Shown here: piece after piece, positions 25,978 to 33,968 of the stretch | Position numbering within the stretch: position 1 is the stretch's first letter | Layout of the letters: every line of letters begins with the position of its first letter | NCBI RefSeq assembly: GCF_009847015.1 | Contig: NZ_WVEM01000001.1 | Location: 496,001 to 560,000, forward strand | Source of the DNA: Sunxiuqinia indica | Lineage (GTDB): Bacteria > Bacteroidota > Bacteroidia > Bacteroidales > Prolixibacteraceae | Reading direction: 5' to 3' | Length of the DNA stretch: 64,000 bases | Made by a program: the position numbers and the translations under genes | The notes under the pieces: model-generated | What the model saw: only the letters and a program-made list of their open reading frames with translations | Database searches by the model: none | What the model was told of the DNA's origin: nothing

Positions 25978-26345
25978 TAGGCAATCTCCTGTACTTTTCG
26001 GTACATGATTTCAGCCATCAATGGTTCGCGGCCAATTGGTTTGCTAAAATGAAAATCCAAATGGGGGTATTTTTCTTTTAGTTGCGTCAGAATATCCGGT
26101 ATATCTTGTTTGATGTGATTTCCGTTGAACAGGAAGTAGGGGATAACCAATACTTTATTGATATCTGAATGAGCAATTTCGCCAACAACTTCTTCCAGCG
26201 AAGGTGATGCCAGCTCCATGTGAGCTCCGTATACCGTTCGCTCGTCCAATTTCTCTTTCAGCAATTTTACAATGAAATTGAAATCTTCAACTGCCTGATT
26301 TGATTTACTACCATGGCCAACAATAATAACCGCTTGCTTTTGCAT
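25977..26345 (-). CDS. cbiX: sirohydrochlorin cobaltochelatase, short CbiX type
   Basis: Inserts Co2+ into sirohydrochlorin, the committed step of the anaerobic route. It has only 122 residues, like the short archaeal CbiX that works as a homodimer, half the size of CbiK or long CbiX. The probable metal histidines are H11 in IIVGHGSKS and H77 in LFNGNHIKQDIP; ELASPSLEEV lies between. The frame is open upstream to 26573, but that stretch is the riboswitch, so the start is ATG 26345. First gene of the operon. Confidence 0.9.
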   Translation of the reverse strand: MQKQAVIIVGHGSKSNQAVEDFNFIVKLLKEKLDERTVYGAHMELASPSLEEVVGEIAHSDINKVLVIPYFLFNGNHIKQDIPDILTQLKEKYPHLDFHFSKPIGREPLMAEIMYRKVQEIA

Positions 26346-26489
26346 TTTTCTGTTTATTAAAATTATTAAACTCATCAAACGCAATGCCCGGAAAATAGCT
26401 ACGAAAATTGTTTCGAAACCAGAAAAGAAAGTTTGTAAATGAATGCCAAAAGTTGGTGTCCATTCGCCTTTATTCCCGAAAGCATTGTA

Positions 26490-26665
26490 ATTCACTATTG
26501 GCAGGTCTTCTGGCTCGTCCTTTTTTGAGGCCTTCCCGTTTGGAAAACCAAACAGTGGCAAAAGTGTTCTCAAAAACTGATTATGGACTTACAGCTGCGG
26601 GTACAGCTCCGGAATTTTCTGTTGCAGAAGCACCGGATTCCCATATTAAGGTTTCTCCTGATAAA
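26490..26665 (-). promoter_or_regulatory. cobalamin riboswitch
   Basis: On the minus strand the aptamer reads in order: GGGAATCCGGTGC, AATTCCGGAGCTGTACCCGC, AGCTGTAAGTCC, GCCACTGT, GGGAAGGC, and the B12 box GAGCCAGAAGACCTGCC at 26516-26500. These are the conserved blocks of the AdoCbl-type riboswitch. It heads the cobalamin/cobalt operon 145 bp before cbiX, so adenosylcobalamin should shut the operon down. The downstream 26346-26489 would be the expression platform; GAATG...CCAA pairs with TTGGCATTC there. Class is certain, boundaries are by eye. Confidence 0.95.
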
Positions 26666-26686
26666 GAGAAATCCACCAACTGGCAG

Positions 26687-26694
26687 CAAAAATA
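26687..26694 (-). promoter_or_regulatory. candidate -7 box of the cobalamin operon
   Basis: TATTTTTG on the minus strand (fits TAnnTTTG), about 20 bp ahead of the riboswitch aptamer. A TTG lies upstream at a short 16-bp spacing, so the -33 element is weak. Confidence 0.45.
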
Positions 26695-26872
26695 GATAAA
26701 AATCGATTTACAACAGTATGCCAATGGCGGAAATTTATTGTTCAAAAAAAGATCTGAATAACTGATTTTTCTTATCTGTCTGAGGAATAGAGACTATTCG
26801 AGTGAACAGCCTGACAATTTAGAATCAATATTATTTTGTTGCAATAGGGAGGTTATTAGCATCACACGGCAT

Positions 26873-26925
26873 GTAATATTCTGAAATAGCTTGACTCTTT
26901 GCGTCAAGCTATTTCAGAATATTAC
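26873..26925. repeat. perfect 23-bp inverted repeat
   Basis: Arms 26873-26895 and 26903-26925 are exact reverse complements with a 7-base loop (TCTTTGC). The arms end with GTAATATTC outward and CTTGAC at the loop. No T-tract follows on the + strand. It stands alone between the cobalamin operon leader and the SIR2-HerA-SLATT operon; the rest of 26700-27034 shows no gene. It may be a terminator, an element end or an insertion scar. Confidence 0.8.
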
Positions 26926-27034
26926 AATTTATCCAACTTAATAAGTGTTGATAACTAGTGAATTGAAAAATGGTTTAACAGAAGTTATTTTAGCTAGGAT
27001 TTGGTAAGTTTATAAACAAAAAATATTCTAACAA

Positions 27035-28270
27035 ATGAAAATTGACAAAATAAAGGATCTCATCCAATCTTGCCATGTTAATTTCCTTTTGGGCTCTGGC
27101 ATTTCTCGGCCATTTTTAAGTAGACTCGGAAATATTGAGATTCTATTAACGAAACTATCCAAAAGGAAAGATTTGGATCAGGGTAAAATCGAAAGAATAA
27201 AATCTTCAATATACAAGGTGTATTTTGCGGAAATAATGTGGCCTAATCACCCTGAATACGAATTCATTGAAAAGAAGGATGAAGAGTTAAAAGGGACGAA
27301 GGAAGCTTTTGATTTGGTTATAAAAAATTATCACAACTTTCTTAACTACCTCAATGAAATAATGCTTTTTCGATATAGTACCATTTTGAATAAACAGGTT
27401 AATCTTTTCACTACTAACATCGATTTATTTTTAGAGGACGCCCTTGATGAAACGGGGTATGAGTTTAATGATGGGTTTAGAGGACGAATGACGCCAGTCT
27501 ATGATTTAAGCAACTTCCAAAAATCATACGCTAAAACTAGTTTGCATTACGATAATCGTTCTGAAATACCGGTTTTCAACCTTCTAAAATTGCATGGTTC
27601 TGTAAACTGGAAACAAGATGAGGGAGAGATTTGCCTGTCGAATCTTACTAATATGAAAAAAGTGAAGAAGGCAATTGACTCCCTTTGTAAGGAAGCGTTC
27701 TTAGATCTAAAAGGAGTAAAGTTATTGAAGCATTTAACTGCACAAATTGAAGATGGTGATGACATGACATATGATGGATGTTTCGAGAACTTCATAAAGG
27801 CCTATGAAAAACTAATCATTGTAAATCCCACCAAGGAGAAATTCGAAAGAACTCTATTTGACGAAAAATATTACGAGCTTTTACGGATATATGCTAACTC
27901 TTTAGAAAAAGAAAATGCAATACTCTTTTGTCTCGGATTCTCTTTTGCCGATGAACATATACGGGAAATCACCTTACGGGCTGCAAATTCTAATCCGACG
28001 TTGCAGATAATTGTCTTTGCTTACGATTCAGAGGCAAAAAATGCAATTAAAAAGGAATTAAAAATTGGAACTCAGAAGCCTCGAAACAATAATGTCAAGG
28101 TAATTGACCCGATGTCATTTATACGTTCAAACTATAGTGACCCAGAGGACATTGAAGAAGCCAGAAATAGAATTGAAATATTTGATTTTGAGACACTTTT
28201 GGATGAAATTTTTCACCCAGTAAGTAAGAGAATAAGAATTAAAACGAAAGCTAATGATATCGCAGAATAA
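27035..28270 (+). CDS. SIR2-domain protein of a SIR2-HerA type defence system
   Basis: Predicted NAD+-cleaving effector of 411 residues. SIR2-like motifs are FLLGSGIS (residues 17-24, the NAD loop), LFTTNID with N128 at 124-130, LKLHGSVNW with H187 at 184-192, and a late FCLGFSFADEHIREI near 300, typical of the SIR2_2-type bacterial defence family. N128 and H187 are the positions needed for NADase activity in such proteins. No membrane segment. It overlaps the HerA gene by 17 bp. In SIR2-HerA systems the pair assembles into one large complex that degrades NAD+ and nucleic acid upon phage infection; this role is inferred here from family and neighbour. Confidence 0.87.
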   Translation: MKIDKIKDLIQSCHVNFLLGSGISRPFLSRLGNIEILLTKLSKRKDLDQGKIERIKSSIYKVYFAEIMWPNHPEYEFIEKKDEELKGTKEAFDLVIKNYHNFLNYLNEIMLFRYSTILNKQVNLFTTNIDLFLEDALDETGYEFNDGFRGRMTPVYDLSNFQKSYAKTSLHYDNRSEIPVFNLLKLHGSVNWKQDEGEICLSNLTNMKKVKKAIDSLCKEAFLDLKGVKLLKHLTAQIEDGDDMTYDGCFENFIKAYEKLIIVNPTKEKFERTLFDEKYYELLRIYANSLEKENAILFCLGFSFADEHIREITLRAANSNPTLQIIVFAYDSEAKNAIKKELKIGTQKPRNNNVKVIDPMSFIRSNYSDPEDIEEARNRIEIFDFETLLDEIFHPVSKRIRIKTKANDIAE

Positions 28271-30176
28271 TAACACCGAGGTATCATTAAAAAACTCCAT
28301 ATTTAAGGTTGGTCGTGTCTTTTCCATAGAAGGAAGGACTGTTAAGGTAAAAGTAGATAAGCAAAAAAATGCGTCACATTTGCTCTACAAAGGGGAGTTA
28401 ATCAAAAACGTCTCAGTAGGAAGCTATATTAAGATTGCGAAAGGATATACTTTTTTGATCGGCAAGGTTGATGGAGAGTATATACGAGAAGATAAGGCCG
28501 TTTCTGCAGATTATGGAAAGGATGAAGATCGAATAGATCGGATTCTTAATGTAATGCTCCTCGGATATATTGAAAACGGAAAATTTGAAAGAGGGATAAA
28601 AGAACTTCCATTGATAGAAAATGAGTGTTTCCTGATTGACAAAGAGGAATTTAATCTGGTTCATTCGTTTGTTAAAGGAGATGATATCTCTATAAAAATA
28701 GGAAGTTTATCGAACGAACCCACTCAACCCATTTTTGTGGGAATTAATAGTTTGTTTGCTAGTCATATTGGGATATTTGGAAATACAGGAAGTGGAAAGT
28801 CATACACCTTGGCTAAGCTTTATCGGCAATTATTCCAACAAGCAATCAGCTTTGAGGCTTTCAAGAAAAATGCAAAGTTTATATTGTTTGATTTTAACGG
28901 CGAGTATAATGATCCGGATGTAATAATAAAGGATAAGAAGGTTTATAACCTTTCGACGAGGAATAAAAAAGAAAAAGATAAACTTCCTCTGTCTGTAGAT
29001 GATTTATTGAATTTAGATCTTATTTCGATAATGGCTAATGCAACTGAAAAAACACAGCAGCCATTTTTAAGTCGTGTTATCAAGAACTACAAAAAAACAT
29101 TTGAAAAGGATGAACCTGAGAAATATTTTATTGGAATGTTAAAAAACAAAATTTACGATGTCTTTTCTATGTCCGATAAAATTAAAGCGTTTCTATTATT
29201 AGACTATTTTCAGGCTTTACTACTCGGAGATGAAAATCGAGAAATAACGCTTGCCGATGATATTGATTGGCACAATAACGATAATAGAGGCTTTTTTATC
29301 AAACCATTAGCTGATCACAAATATCTGTCAAGCAACCAAACAAATATTAATAAGACTAAACTTTTTAAGCAGATTCAAGATTATAAGATGCCGGAGAATA
29401 TAGTCTCTTGTATTATTGATTTTGCCTATTTTCAACTTATACAAGATGTATTGAACAACCGAGCACAAAACGAACACATTGCACCCGCAATAAATAAACT
29501 GAAGAGCTTTCAAAGAGAAATAGAGGAGGTTATTGATACCACGAGCAGAACCGATATTTGGGATAATCAGAATTTTATAGTGATCAACCTGAATGAGGTG
29601 AATTTAGGAATGAAAAAGATGCTTCCAATGCTAATTTCGCATAAAGTATATTCGGAGCATAAGCAGCATAAAAAGGAAGCGAAGTCTCTCAATGTCATCA
29701 TCGATGAAGCGCACAATATTTTATCCTATGTATCCCAAAGAGAAAGCGAAACATGGAAGGACTATCGTCTTGAAACTTTTGAGGAAATAATAAAGGAGGG
29801 AAGGAAGTTTGGGGTTTTCCTTACAATTGCAAGCCAACGTCCTTCTGATATTTCAGCTACAATCATCTCACAATTACATAATTACTTTATCCACCGATTA
29901 ATCAATGAGAAAGATTTGCAGATGGTTGAAAATACGATTTCATATTTAGATAAGGCTTCTGCAGAAACCTTACCAATACTCCCGACAGGTACCTGCGCAA
30001 TGGCAGGGCAACTAGCACAACTCCCCGTAATTGTAGCAATCGATCCAATAGAGAATAAGGTAAATGAACCTCACAACAAAACATTGGATCTAGTTAACAT
30101 CTGGACAAAAGAAAGTGCGGTGAATGGGAAAGAAATGCTAAAAGAAACCAACGGGGTAAAAACAAAAAAGAAATAG
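28254..30176 (+). CDS. HerA-like hexameric ATPase/translocase of the defence operon
   Basis: The 640-residue protein has an N-terminal HAS-barrel-like domain (about 15-75), then a FtsK/HerA RecA core: Walker A GIFGNTGSGKS at 173-183, FDFNGEYND near 223 (typical HerA), Walker B LNVIIDEAHNI near 478-488, and a distal SQRPSDIS near 525 with LHNYFIHRL after it. A helical insertion lies between about 250 and 430. HerA hexamers pump DNA and partner with NurA in repair, but here no NurA is present and the partner is SIR2. Its ATG lies inside the SIR2 gene; the SLATT-like gene starts 4 bp after its stop. Confidence 0.92.
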   Translation: MISQNNNTEVSLKNSIFKVGRVFSIEGRTVKVKVDKQKNASHLLYKGELIKNVSVGSYIKIAKGYTFLIGKVDGEYIREDKAVSADYGKDEDRIDRILNVMLLGYIENGKFERGIKELPLIENECFLIDKEEFNLVHSFVKGDDISIKIGSLSNEPTQPIFVGINSLFASHIGIFGNTGSGKSYTLAKLYRQLFQQAISFEAFKKNAKFILFDFNGEYNDPDVIIKDKKVYNLSTRNKKEKDKLPLSVDDLLNLDLISIMANATEKTQQPFLSRVIKNYKKTFEKDEPEKYFIGMLKNKIYDVFSMSDKIKAFLLLDYFQALLLGDENREITLADDIDWHNNDNRGFFIKPLADHKYLSSNQTNINKTKLFKQIQDYKMPENIVSCIIDFAYFQLIQDVLNNRAQNEHIAPAINKLKSFQREIEEVIDTTSRTDIWDNQNFIVINLNEVNLGMKKMLPMLISHKVYSEHKQHKKEAKSLNVIIDEAHNILSYVSQRESETWKDYRLETFEEIIKEGRKFGVFLTIASQRPSDISATIISQLHNYFIHRLINEKDLQMVENTISYLDKASAETLPILPTGTCAMAGQLAQLPVIVAIDPIENKVNEPHNKTLDLVNIWTKESAVNGKEMLKETNGVKTKKK

Positions 30177-30180
30177 CCTA

Positions 30181-30888
30181 ATGAGAAAATTAGTTCAATC
30201 AATTCACCATTATTGTAAAAAAGTTAAGCGGGCAAGAAATATAAAAAGGGCTAAAGACAAGATCGCCCCGTATTTGAAAAAAGACTATGGTGTTGAGTTA
30301 AATTATAAACTTTGGATAACGAAAGGTGCGCGATTCGTAGCCAGTGAACGAAATAGTGACTTAGAGAGGTTGTCATCAAAAACAGTGGGATATTTGTCTG
30401 CTTATCTGATAATTGTAAACCTGATCCATGTTTATAACATACCTTATTTGGAGATTCTCTCTTTGGTGGAAGTAGGATTTGTTACTGCGGCACTTTCGAT
30501 TTTGATATTAATTTATAGCCAATTTGAAAACGCAAATAAGTATTCTCTTAAGGCGGATCGATTCCATCAATGTGGTCTCGAAATAGGAGAGTTATATAAC
30601 GATTTAAGAATGGCAAAGACATTTTCTAATATTTCAGATCGAGAAACAGAAATAAGAAGGATATCGGAAAAATATGATGCTGTTCTGAAGAAGTACGAGA
30701 ATCACGATTCCATAGATTTAAAAATGTTTGAAACAGCAAAACCCCCATATTTTGAACTAAGTCGACTTGGTGTTAGAAGAATTAAAGCTGAAAAATATTT
30801 CAAAGTAAAGTTTAGGTATCATCTGATGATTTACGGTCCTTTCATTTTGTTTGCAGTAGTCAAACTGTATCAAATGTACGGTATTTAA
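30181..30888 (+). CDS. SLATT-like membrane protein, third gene of the SIR2-HerA operon
   Basis: A 235-residue protein with a basic N-terminus, hydrophobic helices at about 67-88 and 92-114, a cytoplasmic helical part (120-205) and a third hydrophobic stretch at 212-233. The core pattern is SLATT-like: LWITKGARFVASERN at 44-58, SAYLIIVNL, LSILILIYSQFENANKYSLKADRFHQCG at 105-132, and GELYNDL. SLATT domains are predicted two-helix pore formers paired with nucleotide-sensing or reverse transcriptase modules; this one looks closest to the SLATT_5 type. Placed 4 bp after HerA, it is probably co-translated. Its role (pore effector, membrane tether or regulator) is inference. Confidence 0.75.
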   Translation: MRKLVQSIHHYCKKVKRARNIKRAKDKIAPYLKKDYGVELNYKLWITKGARFVASERNSDLERLSSKTVGYLSAYLIIVNLIHVYNIPYLEILSLVEVGFVTAALSILILIYSQFENANKYSLKADRFHQCGLEIGELYNDLRMAKTFSNISDRETEIRRISEKYDAVLKKYENHDSIDLKMFETAKPPYFELSRLGVRRIKAEKYFKVKFRYHLMIYGPFILFAVVKLYQMYGI

Positions 30889-31140
30889 CGGCTCACGCCC
30901 TTTCAGGGCTACCAACGTCCCAAAATCTCTGGCAACAGGGCGTTGCCCTGCCCTGATGCTATAGCACCTTTGGTGCAAGGAAAGAAAGAAGTTGGATATT
31001 ACAGTTAGGAAATGAGACGAACGATTCCTTATACAAAATAAGGCCAAAGGCCTTTCAGCACCAGCCCGCGACACCGCCGTGGGAATACGGAACCAGGCGA
31101 TGGCCGACGCCCTGAAGGGGCAAAAGAAGATTCGCGCGAG
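30889..31140. repeat. cluster of REP-like palindromes
   Basis: A GC-richer stretch without a gene, made of short palindromes: CGCCCTTTCAGGGCT at 30896-30910, GGCAACAGGGCGTTGCC at 30931-30947, GCACCTTTGGTGC at 30964-30976, AAGGCCAAAGGCCTTT near 31040, and a CGCCGTGGG...GGCGATGG...CCCTGAAGGGG tract up to about 31120. Such palindromes are widespread between Bacteroidota genes and are often moved by REP-associated tyrosine transposases; none is visible here. It directly follows the defence operon. Confidence 0.6.
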
Positions 31141-31240
31141 AATGCACCGTTGACGACATATGTTCTTAAAAACCGGCCCACCTATTTATTTTAATCTCCA
31201 TATACTTTATATTTGTGCATCATCTTAACAAAAATTAATT

Positions 31241-31555
31241 ATGAAAAAATTTTTATTTGCAGCTATCTGCGTATTGACGTTATCGTCGTGTTATAACAAC
31301 CGGATTTTGGTTGGCGACGTTTCTGAAAATGATCCGGTGATTGAAGTGCAAAAACAATGGAATAGCCATTGGCTTTATGGTTTAATCCCGGGTAAAAAGA
31401 CAAATATGGACGCCGACCTTTTTGTAAAAGGACGTCAAAACTATGTCGTTAAAACAAACATTTCGTTCGTGAACGGATTAATTGGATCAATCACCTGGGG
31501 AATTTATTGTCCAACAACAACAACTTTTTATGTTCCGTTAGATGAGGCCCAATAA
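31241..31555 (+). CDS. Bor-like outer-membrane lipoprotein
   Basis: A 104-residue lipoprotein: signal peptide ending in the lipobox LTLSSC with C17 as lipidated cysteine. The C-terminal pattern NISFVNGLIGSITWGIYCPTTTTFYV follows the Bor/Iss family ('tflnglLg.itfGIYtP...v.v'). Phage lambda Bor is a surface lipoprotein linked to serum resistance; in Bacteroidota such proteins are common and of unknown role. Its own gene unit, ending in the hairpin at 31584-31625. Confidence 0.7.
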   Translation: MKKFLFAAICVLTLSSCYNNRILVGDVSENDPVIEVQKQWNSHWLYGLIPGKKTNMDADLFVKGRQNYVVKTNISFVNGLIGSITWGIYCPTTTTFYVPLDEAQ

Positions 31556-31583
31556 ATTAGAATTTTGAGCAATACACTCATCG

Positions 31584-31625
31584 AAAAGCCTGTTTCAAAC
31601 AACAATTGTTTAGAACAGGCTTTTT
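31584..31625. terminator. bidirectional terminator between the Bor-like gene and mnmE
   Basis: AAAAGCCTGTT and AACAGGCTTTT pair over an 11-bp stem with a 19-base loop; T-runs occur on both strands, serving the lipoprotein gene (+) and mnmE (-). Confidence 0.75.
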
Positions 31626-31650
31626 AAATCGTACAAACTCTACGGAGTTG

Positions 31651-33048
31651 TTACTTTCCGATACAAAAATTCTTAAAAATATGCCCCAATACTTCATCAT
31701 TTGATATTTCACCAGTGATCTCACCGAGGAAATGTAGACATTCGCGGATATCCTGGGCCAGGAAATCTCCGCTAATGCCATTTTGTAATCCGTCGATAAC
31801 CCGTATTACGGCTTGATGAGCATTGTTCAGTGCTTCATAGTGCCTGAGGTTTGATACAATAATGTCTGTACCTTCGGGCTGTTGCAAGTTGGCATTTTCT
31901 TTCAGCAAGTCAATCAACGATTCGAGGTTTTGTTGCTTTTTTGCCGAAATAAAGACCATATCTTCATTTTCGCCCAATATAAAGGCCGCTAACATCTCCT
32001 TAATCTTTTCGTTGCCACCAATGTCGGCTTTGTTACCCACAATAATCAGCTTCTGATCTGAAATACGTTTCCGAATCATTTCCACGCGCTGTCTGATTAA
32101 GTCAATGGGGTTAGAGAGGTCGGTAACCAACAATACAATATCTGCCTGCTCCAGCTTGCTGTAGCTGCGCTCAATCCCCAGGGTTTCAATCTGGTCAACC
32201 GTTTCACGGATTCCCGCCGTATCAAAAAAGCGAAAGGCCGTTCCGTTAATATTCACCACATCTTCAATCACATCACGTGTGGTTCCATGGATATCCGAAA
32301 CAATGGCTTTTTCTTCATTCAAGATCGCATTCAACAGGGTCGATTTACCCACATTCGTTTCGCCAACAATAGCGACCGGCACGCCATTTTTCAGCACATT
32401 TCCCAGTTTAAATGAACTAGCCAAACTATTTAGGAGTCGCTCTATTTTCTCCGTGAGCTCAACCAATTGTTTGCGATCAGCAAACTCGACATCTTCTTCA
32501 CTAAAATCAAGTTCCAACTCCACCATGGCAATAAAGTGCAGCAATTGGTCGCGAAGCTTTTTAATCTCGGAAGAGAAACCTCCACGCATCTGCTTCAAAG
32601 CCATTTTATGGTTGGCAGCATTGGTTGATGCGATCAGATCAGCCACGGCTTCGGCCTGAGAAAGATCCATCTTTCCATTCAGAAAAGCTCGTTGGGTAAA
32701 TTCGCCTGGACGAGCCATTCGTGCTCCACTTTTCAGTAACAATTCCAATATTCGCTGTTGAATGTATACGGCGCCGTGGCAGGTAATTTCGACGACATCT
32801 TCACCTGTAAACGAATGAGGGGCACGAAATAACGCGACCACCACTTCATCAATGATTTCGGCCTCTTCGCGGATTGTGCCCACGTGCAGGGTGTTTGCTT
32901 TTTGTTCGGCTAGCCTCTTGTCTTTAGCAGGCGATTGAAAAACGCGGTCAGCAATTTCAATGGCATTTTCACCCGACAAGCGAATAGTAGCAATGGCGCC
33001 AACTCCCGGAGAAGTAGCGATGGCACATATGGTGGATTGATCAATCAT
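31651..33048 (-). CDS. mnmE: tRNA uridine-5-carboxymethylaminomethyl modification GTPase MnmE
   Basis: Works with MnmG to modify the wobble uridine of several tRNAs. The 465-residue protein has the folate-binding N-domain (TICAIATSPGVGAIATIRLSG), the helical domain, an inserted Ras-like G domain (GETNVGKST near 227, DTAGIRET, NKAD near 335) and the required C-terminal CIGK, of which the cysteine is catalytic. Complete. Convergent with the Bor-like gene. Confidence 0.96.
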   Translation of the reverse strand: MIDQSTICAIATSPGVGAIATIRLSGENAIEIADRVFQSPAKDKRLAEQKANTLHVGTIREEAEIIDEVVVALFRAPHSFTGEDVVEITCHGAVYIQQRILELLLKSGARMARPGEFTQRAFLNGKMDLSQAEAVADLIASTNAANHKMALKQMRGGFSSEIKKLRDQLLHFIAMVELELDFSEEDVEFADRKQLVELTEKIERLLNSLASSFKLGNVLKNGVPVAIVGETNVGKSTLLNAILNEEKAIVSDIHGTTRDVIEDVVNINGTAFRFFDTAGIRETVDQIETLGIERSYSKLEQADIVLLVTDLSNPIDLIRQRVEMIRKRISDQKLIIVGNKADIGGNEKIKEMLAAFILGENEDMVFISAKKQQNLESLIDLLKENANLQQPEGTDIIVSNLRHYEALNNAHQAVIRVIDGLQNGISGDFLAQDIRECLHFLGEITGEISNDEVLGHIFKNFCIGK

Positions 33049-33131
33049 AAACGTCTATATTTTGAAGTGGCAAAAGTACAAAATGTAAAGGTAGGAGCAA
33101 GGCACAAGCACGGCTTCTCTAGAGTGATTGC

Positions 33132-33941
33132 TTATTTAATGGATTTAAAATGCTTGAAATAGATCACAGGCAGATCTTTTATTTTCGGTTGTTCCTGTTC
33201 AAGCCACACATTTAACATGCGCTCGGCAATGAATCCCATCACACGTTCTTGATATCCTTGATAATTGGATAGCGCTATCCGCTTTTCAAATTCAAACAAA
33301 ATATCAAATAACCACTCCATGCAACGGTCAAAATCGGCTCGTTTCATGATGAACATGTTGTTTGCATAGAGGCGCTTTTTAGATAATACGCGATGAAATG
33401 CATCAACATAGTCAGGATACTTTTCCTTTAAAATTTCATCAAGTAGGCAGAGGTCTGTTTTATTGTGGTAACGCTCGTAGTGCTTCTTAACCGTATATTT
33501 CAGTTTTCTTTTCATCGGCATTAGCACATCATACTCATGCAATAAATCAATGATTTCCTGTTCTGTCAAAACATCCTCGATAAATTCTCTAACGTTACGG
33601 GTATAAATTAACCCATGACGCTTATACTGAATGCCAACAAAACGATATAACACCCGCTTAAATTTGTAGTAGGCCGGTTCCGGCTTATTGGTAAAAAAAC
33701 GTCGGTAATGCACCACCCCAACAATATCCTGCATGGTATTTTTCCAAACCCAATAAGTACCGGTTAGCTCGCTGTAGTATTTATTCCTCTCTGAAATCGA
33801 TTTTCCAGTATCATCGCCTTTCATGTGAACTGCGGCATGGGAGATGGCATTACCAGCCATTATCGGAATGTACGGGGATTTGTTGATTACAACCGGTGCT
33901 TCTTTGTAAAAAAATGTATATAATTCTATCTTTTTTGACAT
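33132..33941 (-). CDS. DUF4422 glycosyltransferase-like protein
   Basis: The 269 residues match the DUF4422 family found in capsule and exopolysaccharide loci: KIELYTFFYKEAPV at the start, PIMAGNAISHA, YSELTGTYWVWKN, VGVVHYRRFF, and YANNMFIMKRADFDRCMEWLF. The family is thought to hold a GT-A-like fold. No signal peptide or membrane segment. 27 bp separate it from the GT2-like gene upstream, so the two form a small operon. Acceptor and donor unknown. Confidence 0.8.
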   Translation of the reverse strand: MSKKIELYTFFYKEAPVVINKSPYIPIMAGNAISHAAVHMKGDDTGKSISERNKYYSELTGTYWVWKNTMQDIVGVVHYRRFFTNKPEPAYYKFKRVLYRFVGIQYKRHGLIYTRNVREFIEDVLTEQEIIDLLHEYDVLMPMKRKLKYTVKKHYERYHNKTDLCLLDEILKEKYPDYVDAFHRVLSKKRLYANNMFIMKRADFDRCMEWLFDILFEFEKRIALSNYQGYQERVMGFIAERMLNVWLEQEQPKIKDLPVIYFKHFKSIK

Positions 33942-33968
33942 GATGCTATTTATAAATCACGCTCATCA

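Noticed and set aside
25977-26573. Long 198-codon frame for the chelatase
   Set aside because: The upstream 76 codons lie on the cobalamin riboswitch and its platform; MQKQAVIIVGHGS at 26345 is the real start.
27035-28270. SIR2 gene as a protein deacetylase (CobB type)
   Set aside because: There is no zinc CxxC pair and the length and partner fit the defence SIR2 family instead.
28254-30176. HerA as a DNA-repair HerA-NurA pair
   Set aside because: No NurA gene is adjacent; the neighbour is SIR2, translationally coupled.
30757-31074. Minus-strand frame across the end of the SLATT gene and the palindromes
   Set aside because: It runs through palindromic repeats and looks like chance.
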